A stretch of DNA of 64,000 nt. It comes from Cornus controversa. Lineage: Eukaryota; Streptophyta; Magnoliopsida; Cornales; Cornaceae. The translations under genes were made by a program, and so were the position numbers. The stretch covers positions 5,642,001 through 5,706,000 of the forward strand of contig CM048847.1 of NCBI GenBank assembly GCA_026545225.1. The letters run 5' to 3'. This document shows positions 34,935 to 45,959 of this stretch, piece by piece (the first letter of the stretch is position 1; each line of letters starts with the position of its first letter). Under the pieces are notes generated by a model, which saw nothing but the letters and a program-made list of their open reading frames with translations, was not told where the DNA came from and searched no databases.

Positions 34935-37900
34935 ATTATCGAACTTACTTGTTGTGGCAGCATCACTTTCTTTGGCACATGGCTTTTAGAACGCCTTTTC
35001 TGCGTGCACAAGTCCTTCAAGAATTTAGCATAAGGAGAAATTTGCTTGATGGCATCAAGGAGTGGCAAATTAATCTTCACTTGTCGAAACACCTCCATCA
35101 TGTCATGCAGCTTGTCTCCTTACTTCCCCAATCTAGATGCTTCAAGGAAACGTTGTGGGAAAGGAGCCTTGGGCTCATAAGGAATTTCAGCACTTGGACT
35201 TGTGGTCACCTTTTCTTCTTCTTTCTTCTTACCCACCTTATTATCAATTATTTTCCCACCCCTCAAAGTGGTAATGGCTAGAACTTGCTCATGGTGTGGG
35301 TTGCTTGTGGAAGCTTGCATCCCTCTAGGATTAGCAATTGGTTGACTAGGGAGCTTCCCTTCTTCTCTTTTACTCAAGGAAGTAGCAAGCTGTCCAAACT
35401 GAGATTCCAGTTTGGTAATGGATTGAGAATGCGAGTGCACTAGCTAAACTGTAGATTGTACTGTTGCTGCAGTAGCTTGCACTATCTCTATAAGAGAATC
35501 AAGCTTGTTGATGTTGTTTTAAAATTGTTAAATAACTCGCAAGTGTACGAATCTATTAAAGTATAGTTCGGCAAGAATGAGGTCGAACCCAAGGGAATGC
35601 TTTGAGAAGAAAAACTAATACAAATTCAAATTAATTTAAAACTAATCTAGTTTAAACACAAGTTTAGTTGATTTGAGAGAAAGTAAACTAACATGAAAAT
35701 AAAATAACACTATTGAAATCAAATAGAGAAAATAACTAAGGTTTCGGATTCCACCACCATTAACTTCATGAAGCTTCTAATATTCATTTATTAATTCTCA
35801 AATTTGGAGTAGCAATTAAGAAATCAATCTATTGCTTACTCAAGATTTAACAATAAAGTACTATGAAAAATATATTAAAAAGATAGATTTTCCTTCGCTT
35901 CACTAGTGTAAAATTCTAAGCATCCTATGTATCCAATTTAATGAAAAACATAAGATCAAAGATTATCACTTTTAAGAAATACAAACCCAAGCTTAGATTA
36001 ATTATAATATTTTCTAACTACCACATATACATGATATAGATGGTGAAAGAATTATAAAATGATTAATCACAAGAAACGAAAATCATAAGAATTTAAATCA
36101 TACACATGAGAATCAATTAATGAACAAAAGAACTTCACTTCATTAATGGAGGTTTCCTCCTCAACCCTAGTTGAGGAGTTTAGTTACACATGGTAGAAGA
36201 AGAAGATAACAAAATAATAAAAGACATAATGAATAAATAAAACCCGGATTGTCTCTGTCTTCTCTGCCTTGGCCTCCACTTCTTTTCTCCCTCAAAACAG
36301 CCTCCAATTCACCTCTTTATACCCCAAGAGAATACATAAAGTCCTAATCCAATTAGGAGATAAAGTCCTAATCCAATTAGGAAATAATTAGGGTTTTCCC
36401 GCAGCCCTAAATAGGTAGATTTTTTTGTTGACTTTCGGCCCAAGTTTTGACCTAGTAGAAGTCCGATTCACGAAATTTACGTGAAATACAAAAGTGTCCA
36501 GAATCGAATTTCGTTCAACCCACGTGTGAATTAAGTTGAATTGATGCTCGAAAATAAGGTTTTCAGTCCACTTTCCAAAACGGGATTAAAACTGGATTAA
36601 GTGTAGAATTGGGCTTCAGACCCGTAATCTTCTTAAGCAGTTGTAATTCTCTAGAACCTATTCCTTGGGCTGATTTGAGTTGAAATATGGAGTTGAATGG
36701 ACCCATTGATGTAGGCTTCATATAACCTTCTTGGATATCATCTTTAAAAGCCCAAAATCATGGTTTTATCTGAAATAATCATTAAGACCCTGAAAAAGAC
36801 AGAAAACACAAAAACAGAGTAAAATCACATATAAATTATCAGTAAGAAAATAAAATATGTAAATTAAGAGGCTAGAATGCGTAACATTCAACGCCGATCA
36901 CTTGTCAAATTTTGACAAGGTAAGAGTCAGCTTGTCTTCAATAGCAGAAATTCTTTGGGCCATAGGACTTTGTGTTTGAAATTGCTGTTGAGGCACAAAA
37001 GTCCTAGGTTGATATGATGGTTGCATTGCTGCCCCTTGGTTACTGTAAGAAAAACCAGGATAATTCCTCTATGTGGGATTGTAAGTATTACCTCGTGGAG
37101 GATTCATTGGTCTAGTGAATGTAGCTTGGAATTGCTCATGTTGAATATCAAAAAATTGCCCCATTGAAGGACAATTGCTCACATTATGCATAAGACTAGA
37201 GCAAAATTCACAAGGGCCTAGCAATGAAGAATTTAAAGCAGAAGGAGTTTGATTGGCAGCCATAATTGCTGCTACCTTCTGTGCAATTAAATCAATATCA
37301 GTTGGCATAGCTTCTGAAGCACCAACCTCATAAATCCCATCAGTCTTCCTTGTAGTGGCATGTCTGCTAGAACGAGTAGAGGACACAAGTTATAGAGAGT
37401 TATCACTAAGATTTTCAAATAAGGTCCATGCCTCTTCTTCACTCTTCAACATAAAAGTACCTCCACAAGATGCATCAACCATCTGTCTGTTGGCTTCTGT
37501 CAGCCCTTCATGAAAACTCTGCACTAGTTGCCACTTAGGAACCTTATGATGGGGACACTTCCTAAGAAGGTCCTTGAATCTTTCCCATGTCTCATAAAAT
37601 TATTCCCCCTCATGTTGGGAGAAACCAGTAATAGCACGTCTGAACTGATTGGTCTTCCCAATCGAAAAATACTTCTTGAGAAACTCATGTTGCATCTGAG
37701 TCCAAGTTGTGATAGAACCTGCCGGTAGAGAATTGAACCAATACTTTGCTTTGTCTTTCAAGGAGAATGGAAAAAGTCTCATTCTGAAAGCATCTTCAGA
37801 GAAGTTGTGAATTTTTGTAGTTGAGCACACTTCAATGAATTCATCCAGATGCTTGTAAGGGTCTTCTTGAGTCAGCCCAAAATAAGATGGTAGCATCTAA

Positions 37901-38184
37901 ATAATGCTGGACTTGATCTCATAATTATGTGCTGTGACATTGGGCAGTTGAAAACCTGCTGGTGAGGTATATGTCTCAGGAACATAGTAGTCCCTAAGCA
38001 ATCTAGCTCTTTCTCCATCAGCATTAGGAATAAGGTTGTTATTCCTCTCTTCTGCCATGTCTTCAATTAATTCTTCCTCTTGCACAATTGTATTAACAGG
38101 GATGTTCCTCTATTGTCTAAGAGTACGTTCAGGCTCAGGATCAAGAGGTATCAAATGATCAGCTACAGAACGACGACCTTGCAT
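34935..38184 (-). pseudogene. A1 gag, interrupted by solo LTR G
   Basis: Starts at MQGRRSVADH (ATG 38182-38184), matching the B1 start MLGRRSLS. Capsid motifs include DPYKHLDEFIEVC and FPFSLKDKAKYWFNSLP. The CCHC zinc knuckle CEFCSSLMHNVSNC is intact near 37170-37215. Stops at 38110, 37897, 37600, 37390, 37069, 35444 and 35120 (first bases on the plus strand) are the only lesions; at several the homologous residue is Gln or Trp. After removal of G with one CTTGT the frame is continuous. Confidence 0.9.
35509..36900 (-). mobile_element. G: solo LTR of a third Athila-like family (1392 bp)
   Basis: Exact target duplications CTTGT at 35504-35508 and 36901-36905. On the sense strand it begins TGATCGGCGTTGAATG like family A and shares its first half, but its other end (AACAACATCA) and the neighbouring ACTCGCAAGTGTACGAA resemble family B. 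It may be an intermediate or recombinant LTR. No coding potential. Confidence 0.9.
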
Positions 38185-38306
38185 ATATCAGCCAAAAGCA
38201 CCAGAAAAGAAAACAAAAACAAAATTAAAAATAAAAGATAAAAATTTCCTAAACTAAAAATCCAATTAAAATTAATTCTGTAAAATCCAATCAATCAAAT
38301 AGATAA

Positions 38307-38324
38307 TCCCCGGCAATGGCGCCA
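38307..38324 (-). promoter_or_regulatory. A1 primer binding site, tRNA-Asp type
   Basis: Sense TGGCGCCATTGCCGGGGA matches the complement of the plant tRNA-Asp 3' end in 17 of 18 positions. It is separated from the 5' LTR (from 38330) by five bases. Athila elements are known to use tRNA-Asp. Confidence 0.85.
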
Positions 38325-38329
38325 AAAAT

Positions 38330-39433
38330 TGATTCATGTGTGAGTGTGACTCAAAAAGTATATCAATTAAAATTTTTCACACTTCGCAATAGAACGAATT
38401 CCTTGCAGAATAGGGCTATCGAAAGGGGTATCGTACCTTAGGTATTATGGTCTGATGAGTTGGAATACGAAATTAATTATAATTAAATTTAAGAAAAGAA
38501 TTATGATTTTTAAACTAATTAATTAAAAAGGAAAATAAAATAAATCAAAGTAAAATAGATAGTGAAGATAATATGAGAGAAATCTAGGGTATTTGACTTC
38601 ACCACTAACTCCACAATCAATGGTCAATTGAATCAACTATGGGGAATTACATCATGCATAAGTGGTGTCGGTGGCTACAAGCTCACCTTCATCTATCAAG
38701 AAGATAACATATGATTAAGGCTAAGCCATGGACTATCTTCGATTGGCATAGGCCATCTGCCTAACTACTATAATCTAGGGTGCAGTATGGTTCATCTTCT
38801 CTAGGCATAATCTATCAAAGCTCTTAACAATATATTCAGTGATTACCATTGTGTAATAATCGCTCTCATAATCACAGAAAACAAGAGAGATTGAGTTTAA
38901 TAACAACAATTAAATATCTAAGACAAGATAAGAAATCATTATGATTGAATTTACAAGACTTTTATTGCTCAATTCTATAATAAGAATCCTCTGAATTACA
39001 CAATCTATGCATGTATATAAAGGTCCCCAATAATTAAAACAATCAAACCATTGATGCTTTGTTAGGGCTACATCAAAACCCTAGTGGATGAACTAGCCGC
39101 TCATGGTAGAAGAAGAAGCTTCAACTGTTGAGGAAGAAGGCATCATCTTCATGACTTCTGCGTATGACTTCGTTCTCCAATGGCCCTGCAAATATGTTTC
39201 TGTTCTCTTCTCAGCCCTCTCAGACACTCCAATCTCTGTTCATCTCTCCCAAATTCAGCCTCTTATTCTTCGCTTTATTCCTCAAGAGAATACACCAAAG
39301 TCCTAATCCAATTAGGAATAAATTAGGGTTTCCCACAGCACTAATCAGGTGGGTTTTTCCTGCTGACTTCAGCCCAACTTTTGACCCACTAGAAGTCCGA
39401 TTTACAGAATTTTTGTGAAATACAAAAGTGTGC
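38330..39433 (-). repeat. A1 5' LTR, first part
   Basis: Collinear with 23277-24380; cut by B1. The second part is 49714-50116. Together about 1507 bp. Confidence 0.95.
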
Positions 39434-40871
39434 TGATGTGGTCGAAACTAAATTATATTGTAAGCTTAATTTTGCCCTTTTTATCAAAATATAATTTAAC
39501 CACTCGCAAGAGCACGAATCTTTGTAGATAAGGTTCTATATAGAGGGTATCGATCCCACGAGGACTAGTCGCAATTGTCTTAAAGAAAGATTAATTCCAC
39601 TTTAATCCTAAAAACAGGTTTTTGGATTTTTGTTTACAACCTATTGCATGAAAGTAATGACAATAAAATTAAAGAGTAAAGGATGGGAGAGAGAACTAGG
39701 GTTGGTTTCCACTACTAGCCATTCACATGTTCATAAGTGTAGCAAGCATGGGATTCATTAATTAAATGCCTAACAATGTCATTAGGCTTGTGACCTCAAT
39801 GACATATCAAAAGATCAATGTGTGTGCTAACCTATCATAATCCATCTTCAACAAGCATAGCTCTTCAACCTAACTAACAACGTAATTACCCTACTCACTA
39901 AGTGAACCCTACATGCATCCAAACTACCTTGTCTTGGCATGGTCTATACAAGCAAACATCACACATTCATTTAAACACCATTATCTAGCCATCATTTGCA
40001 CTTCTTGTGGAATATACAAATGTTGTGCATTCAAATGACAAAATCTACTCTAAGACAAGAATAAACTCCATATCAAATGAATATATAGAAGAAATGTATT
40101 TGTGTACATGATCACTAGGCTAAATAATCAACATTTAATTACAAATCCCAAGTGCTACAAGAAGGAACAAGTTTACATGGCTAGGGGTTGAAACCAACAC
40201 CCTAGTAGAAGAGTTAGTTGCTCATGGTTGCCTTGCACTCTTGCATTGATGGAGAAGATGAAGCTTCTTGGTCTGGTTCAGCTTCTTCTCCTCTCTCCCG
40301 AATGTCTCTCCTCCTTGGTCTGATCTGTCTCTTTTAATATGATGTGTGTTGAGAGATATATGAGATATATGGCTCTTTTGTGGTTTTTGGCTTCCTTTTC
40401 AACCTTGGGGGCCCACCATATATATATACATATCAATATATACATCTCTTATATCAAGAAGGTCCCCAAGGGTCTTGTTCAAGTCAGACAATCCCCTTAA
40501 GTCGTGCAAAAAGGGGGATTTTGTTACAAGTGGGAGAGCAGGTGAGTAAGTGACCAAGTGGGTTCTGTAGAATCTCGATCAATCGAGATTGGATCTCGAT
40601 TGATTGAGATTTCGATCAATCGAAATGAGATCTCGATCAATCAAGATTTCGATTGATCGAGATCAACATCTCGATTGATCGAGATGCCTTTGGCTGCAAT
40701 TTTTTATTTTTCTCTTGAACTACAAAAAGCCTCAAACTTTGCTCCATTTACTCCAAGACCTACAATACATCAAAAACACAAAAATACCGTAAACATATCT
40801 CGGTAAACGCAAAAGCGGAACTAACATATGCAATAAAGAGGGTTCAAATGCATAGAATTGAACACTTATCA
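39434..40871 (-). repeat. B1 3' LTR
   Basis: TGATGTGGTCG to AACACTTATCA on the plus strand. Contains a TCTCGATCAATCGAGA palindrome array at 40573-40685 and a TA-rich stretch at 40420-40442. Confidence 0.95.
40573..40685. repeat. Palindrome array in B1 3' LTR
   Basis: Six or seven near-palindromes with core CGAT-CA-ATCG or CGATTGATCG. The 5' LTR copy (49410-49523) differs at three or so positions, and some of these differences break a palindrome in one LTR while it is intact in the other. Confidence 0.7.
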
Positions 40872-40884
40872 TACCCCCAAACTT
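40872..40884 (-). promoter_or_regulatory. B1 polypurine tract
   Basis: Sense AAGTTTGGGGGTA abutting the 3' LTR. Confidence 0.8.
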
Positions 40885-42681
40885 ACATATTGCTAGTCCC
40901 TTAGCAATACGATATTACAAAAATAAAATTACTATATTATACAAAAGTTGAATCATGCTCAGTCATCACTAGATAAAGGGCGATCATCCGTTCATTTCAC
41001 GTTTGGCAAATGCAACAAGTATTACAGAACTATGTGGTAATTAGCAAAAATGGACTTTCACCATCTACAAATAAACGACGGTCCCCACATAATGGCCAGT
41101 CCGAACAAACATATCAATTCCGACCCCAAAATCCTCTTTGAAAAGTGAACATGCATTTTAACGCGCGGCTTTTGTCATATTTGGAGAAGAAAACGAACAA
41201 ATCTGTTTTTAAGAGAAAAACTCATTGAAAACGCTCAACACCGTTGTTCAATATCACAAAACATTCATGATTGCTCATGTGCGGATGACCGTGCAATGCT
41301 TAGCTCTTTTTGCTTTCTTGTAAGCCCATGTAGCGGCATTGGGCCAATGACTCCCAAACCAATTGGTATTAGGGCATTAGGTGAAGAAACACCCCTCGGA
41401 CTTAATAACCGAGCTTACAAGGCGATGAGCTTAAGCAAGCCACCCGCTTATTATTGCTCAACCTTGCACACTTATACGTGAATACTCCCTACTTTGAGGC
41501 ATAGAAATTCGGTTTATTAAGTGAGAAGGCTTATTGCAAATTTTTCTCTTTTTCTCTCTTTTCTTTTTTTTTTTTTTTTTTTTTTTTGTACAACAACCGG
41601 AAGAATTTATTCTTTAAGTTGTTCAGATAAAAACAGAAACTTACAAAATTCTCTCTCAGACTTATACCCCACAGTTTAAAATGCATGTGTGCGAATTTGT
41701 GCGGTTAAGGACAAATTTAGGGCAAAAACCATTCGTGCTCGTATTTGGACAAAAATGTAGACCGTTCTTGCCTACTATATAGCTTGCAAAAGTGCGGGTA
41801 TTTACAATGTTAAAGTTCTTAACTACCTGCTGCATTTACCTCGGACATTTATTCGAATGATTTGCCTTTAAAAAGCAAGACATCATGGCAAGCATGCAAA
41901 AATATCAAGAAAAAAACTGCTCTACAATGACACCCAATATAAGACTGAACATTGCATGCATATGCAAGTGATATAGCATACCGCACCCCCAAACTTATAT
42001 ACAACATTGTCCTCAATGTTTGGACAAGAAGAACAAGGAAAGAAGTTACCAGGATTACAGAATGCGGCAAAAATGGTATTCCACAGTAGCGATCATCCTG
42101 CAGATAAGAAAAACCTGCACAGAACACCAACTGGATACCACAAGCATTAAAAGGAACAAAAAGTATATGAAAAAAGAGCATAATAAAATAAGTATGCACA
42201 AAGAGACACTGCCAAGATCACTGCATATCTAAGGGTCTGAACTGGTATTTCCCAATTGGCTAAGAGGTCTATGCGATAAGATATTGACTATCCAGGCATG
42301 CTAACGTATAGCATGCAAAAGGGCTGCCTTTCTTTATTACCGCCATATTGCGTTGAAACAATCTCAACAGTATTGGAAATTTAAACCGGGCGGTAATAAA
42401 CAGAAATTATCAACTGAATCGCATATAACAATTAGGCAAGTGGTACTACGTACATAGTCAAAGTATAGAGAATAGATCTATTGACAGAAAGCGAAAATAA
42501 AGACAGTAAAGATAAGACATGGTATAAAAGAAAAGATAACTGTATTCCATAAATATATAAAATGAGTTCAGTACAAATCGTACATGCATCTGGAATACTA
42601 AAAAAAACTAAAAATGAAAGAAAACATGGCCAACATGGCCTATCAAACATAAAGTAAAGCATAAAAGACAAATAAAAGCAG
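40885..42681 (-). other. B1 long 3' untranslated region
   Basis: 1.8 kb with no credible ORF. Contains a polypurine-like box (41984-41996) beside the AACATTG/CAATGTT hairpin (42003-42020) and a T run of about 27 (41561-41587). Confidence 0.8.
42003..42020 (-). promoter_or_regulatory. B1 3' UTR hairpin
   Basis: Seven-base arms and TCCT loop. It is the homologue of the A1 hairpin (26046-26065), with one compensatory pair change. Confidence 0.6.
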
Positions 42682-43908
42682 CTACTCGAGGGCGGGTGGT
42701 GGTGGTGGTGGTGGCTCGGTGGGAGCAGAAGTGGAGGTGGAAGCTCGTCCTGCAACCAGGAACTGCAGGTCCTGCCGGAAGGCTCGGAACTCATCTAGAA
42801 TCGCCCTCTGACCCTGTGCCAGAGAAGAAATGTCCGAACGAATGCCCTCCAGCTGACTCTACGTCACCTGGACGTGCTCATCAAAACCCTGCTGGAGCCG
42901 CTCAACATCAGCTGCCAGGCAGGAATAGCCCGTCGCCAGGATGTCGTGCCGCTCTGCAGCAATATCCATCTCCTCATCCTCCATCTCCTCGTCCTCAGAT
43001 CCATCCCCTGCAGGCTCTTCCTCCTCCATCTCCACCGGGGCATCCATATCTACATCGTCTAGTGGATCACCCTGGTGGTCCTGTCGCTCTAGGTGTCGCC
43101 TCACCCGCTCCCAATGGGCAGATGTGAAGCGGGTGGGCGGTGCCAACTGGATGTCAGTATCACTGACCGGTATACTAGCACTACTGAGAAAAGCTGCGAC
43201 CAGGAAAGGAAAGGGAAGCCGCCAGCTCGCTGATCGCCTCATCCTCTTATTGACGAGGCCGTCCCAGACTTTGAACATCTGCCCCCACACCAGCGACGGG
43301 ACAGAAAACCACGTGCCCGTGTGGAAAGAATAAAGGCAACGGAGGAGGTCGCCCCTACGCTCTGCCACGTGCTGCAGGGGACACGCGTTCTTGATGAGAA
43401 TGGTGTCCAGGAACCACAGTCTGCTCGGGCACATCGATTTGGACATGCAGTTGTGACTGGGCGTGGTAAACGCCCCACCACACATGTCCATCACGATAGA
43501 GAACAGTGTCGTGTCTGCTGGGAGTGCGGCCCTGTAAAGTGGTCGACCGTCCTGGTTAACCATGTCTGGCGGCTGCTGGTGAGGAATGTCGAGCATCTGC
43601 GCAATCCAGCTCTGCGTAATCGTGATCATCGTGGTGCCCACGACCGTCTCTAATGTGTCCGGCGTTGTGCAGGAGTAGGTCATGCGCTCGTAGAAGACCT
43701 GCACTAAGCGCTCATGTGCCACATCAGTGGGAGGCACACATAGTCGGTCGAGGCGACGCCTCCTGAGCTCGGCGACAGTCCACGCAGTGTCGGGATGACT
43801 CTCGAACTCGCCTAGGGTGAAAATCTACTCCGAGTGAAACTTCCGAGACCGGAAGACCAGTCCGGGCACGTCTCTAACTGCACTGGGTGTATTCTTCACC
43901 CTCGCCAT
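42682..43908 (-). pseudogene. ORF3 of B1: env-position protein, two in-frame stops
   Basis: 408 codons from MARVKNTPSA (ATG 43906-43908) to a TAG at 42682-42684, in one frame. TAG at 43825-43827 and at 42859-42861 interrupt it; each is one transition from CAG. The core LWFLDTILIKNACPL, FSVPSLVWGQM and WRLPFPF matches A1's ORF3. An acidic run (EEEEPAGDGSEDEEMEDEE) and a final proline run follow. No signal peptide or membrane segment is seen. Neighbours are the integrase tail upstream and the 3' UTR downstream, the place where some Athila elements carry env-like genes. Confidence 0.75.
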
Positions 43909-45134
43909 GATCTCGAAGCAGTCTGCACTTTATTCCAAAAATTACGTAAATAAAAAGAAAATAAAAGGAATAATTAACTAAGAATAAAAATAAAAGAATA
44001 AAAATGAAAATGAGGCCCTAGTCCATGGTGCTGACATGAGTTCAAAAAGTCGCTCTCAAAGAGGCAGCACGAGCAGATGCAACCGAAATGAAGAGGTCGT
44101 GGTTACAAACCGTACACTAAACATTTGAAATAGAGATAATGCAGTATCTTATCCCTACATGAATTCCTACCCCCTGAAACCCGCAAAATCCCATTACGAA
44201 TATCGCAAATGCACCCAACCAACCCAACATCAACTGTATATGTTTATTACACCGTAGAACTATCAAAAATAGCGAGAAAGTACGCAAAATGTAGTCATGC
44301 ATCACTTACCTCAAGGTGAAGAAGATGAACGGCACACGAAGGTGAAAACCCAACTCGCAGCCACGAAGAGAAGAGCGTGCGAGTGCTAGCGGCAGTCTCG
44401 GACTATGTCGAACGGCGGTGGATGCTCGGGAATGGAAGAACACGGGTGTGACAGTGCTCGGGGAATCTCTGGATCGCTCGGAGAAGAGAAGGAAGTCGGA
44501 CGGTTTGAGGAAGGAATGTGGAAATGAGAGGGAAGCCCAACAGTTTAAATAAGATTTCGGCTCACGTGCAGGCATTGCGTGCATCTTGATTGATCAAGAT
44601 GTACATCTCGATTGATCGAGATTTTGATTAATCAAAATCCAACTTCGATCAATTGAGATCAGCTTCGATCGATCGAGATCTCTCCTTCGATTAATCGAGA
44701 CTTTCTTCACTGAATCGAGACTTTAATTCGATCAATCGAAATTTTAATTCGATCAAGCAAGAATTTACTTCGATCAATCGAAATCCCATTTCGATCAATC
44801 AAAATTTTGATCGATCGAAGACCTATCGAAGTGCTATCGAAGAATACTACCTCTCGGGACTTTGGATTTGGCAAACTCTCTGCAATTTTTTGATCAATCG
44901 AGACTGATATCTCGATCAATCGAAATCTCGATTGATCGAGATCCTGGTTTCGATCGATCGAGATGCTCAAAAATAGTCAGCTTAAGTTGTGCTTTATGGA
45001 CTTGGATTTTTGGGATTTAGATACTAAATTGCTTAGATACAAAGTTTAACTTGGATTAAAGGGACATCATGGAAGCATGATAGCTACCATGGCTACGCCA
45101 CCTTACACGTCTATGGCATGACGTTCGGATCGGC
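43909..45134 (-). other. B1 spacer with palindrome array
   Basis: No coding sequence recognised; the antisense and short ORFs here are not conserved in A1. The array at 44581-44970 fills a third of it. Confidence 0.7.
44581..44970. repeat. GATCAATC palindrome array in B1 spacer
   Basis: Fifteen or more near-palindromes of the CGATCAATCG / CGATCGATCG type in both phases, interrupted by GAATACTACCTCTCGGGAC at 44842-44860, a phrase also found inside the arrays of the chromovirus LTRs F1 and F2. Confidence 0.7.
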
Positions 45135-45959
45135 TCACGAGTCAAAATATACGGGATCCGTCAAAGTGACGACATCCACGTATTCGGTGGAAATTTGGTC
45201 ATCCACGCATACTTTTAAGCGCTGCCCGTTTACTTTGAACAACGAGCCGTCTTTCAAGTCCTTTAATTCCACCGCTCCGTGGGGAGCGACAGAATTAATC
45301 AATAGAGGAAAGGGGTCTCTAGGAACTCTCCATTTAGGCACATCCATGACAGTATTGACATCGAGCATTGAGTTGACTTCACATATAGATTGCTCAATGT
45401 CAAAATCATCATAGTTGAAGTGATTTAGGCATGCCTCTAAAGGATCCTTGGAAAGAATAGAAGGAAGTGCTTCTTGAACAAGGTCTTCCACTACATCGAC
45501 ACAAAAGCACTCACTTTCATCTTCGGATGTGTGGTGGGAAGCATTGAAGATGTTCAAGCGGACTTTCATATTCCCGAAAGAGATGTCCATCACTCCGATA
45601 CGGCAATTAACGCAAGCGTTTGCCGTGGCCAAAAATGGACGACCTAGAATGATAGGAATATGTCGATTTGGATTTTGGACCAGTTTCGTGTCAAGGACTA
45701 TGAAGTCCACCGGAAAGTAGAATTTGTCCACTTGAATGATTACATCCTCAATTATGCCACGTGGTTGCTTCACCGAGCGGTCGGCAAGTTTCAACACAAC
45801 CGTGGTATGCTTGAGTTCCCCCAAACCTAGTTGTTGGTAAACTGAGAATGGAAGCAAATTGACACTAGCCCCTAAATCAAGAAGTGCCTTTTCAAAATAT
45901 TAATTTCCGATGGTGCACGAAATGGTCGGAGCACCCGGATCTTTGAATTTAGGAGGGGC
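45135..45959 (-). pseudogene. B1 protease fused to integrase C-terminus
   Basis: The protease active site DLGASVNLLP is near 45855-45878, followed by ILGRPFLATANAC. Shortly after WRVPRDPFPLL the sequence changes to GAVELKDLKDGS and VNGQRLKVC, then LTDPVY and the stop at 45135: the last residues of integrase. The whole of RT, RNase H and the integrase core is missing and the join is in frame. The one stop is TAA at 45900-45902 (Gln expected). Confidence 0.85.

Noticed and set aside
24051..39418. Pair of matching ORFs at 24051-24366 and 39103-39418
   Set aside because: Identical only because they are the two LTRs of A1; A2's LTR does not keep them.
41561..41587. Long T run in B1 as a LINE or SINE tail
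   Set aside because: No target duplication or retroposon body beside it; it is in the B1 3' UTR, where A1 also has homopolymer runs.
26414..43908. Calling ORF3 a viral envelope gene
   Set aside because: Location fits, but no signal peptide, membrane span or glycosylated ectodomain pattern is visible.
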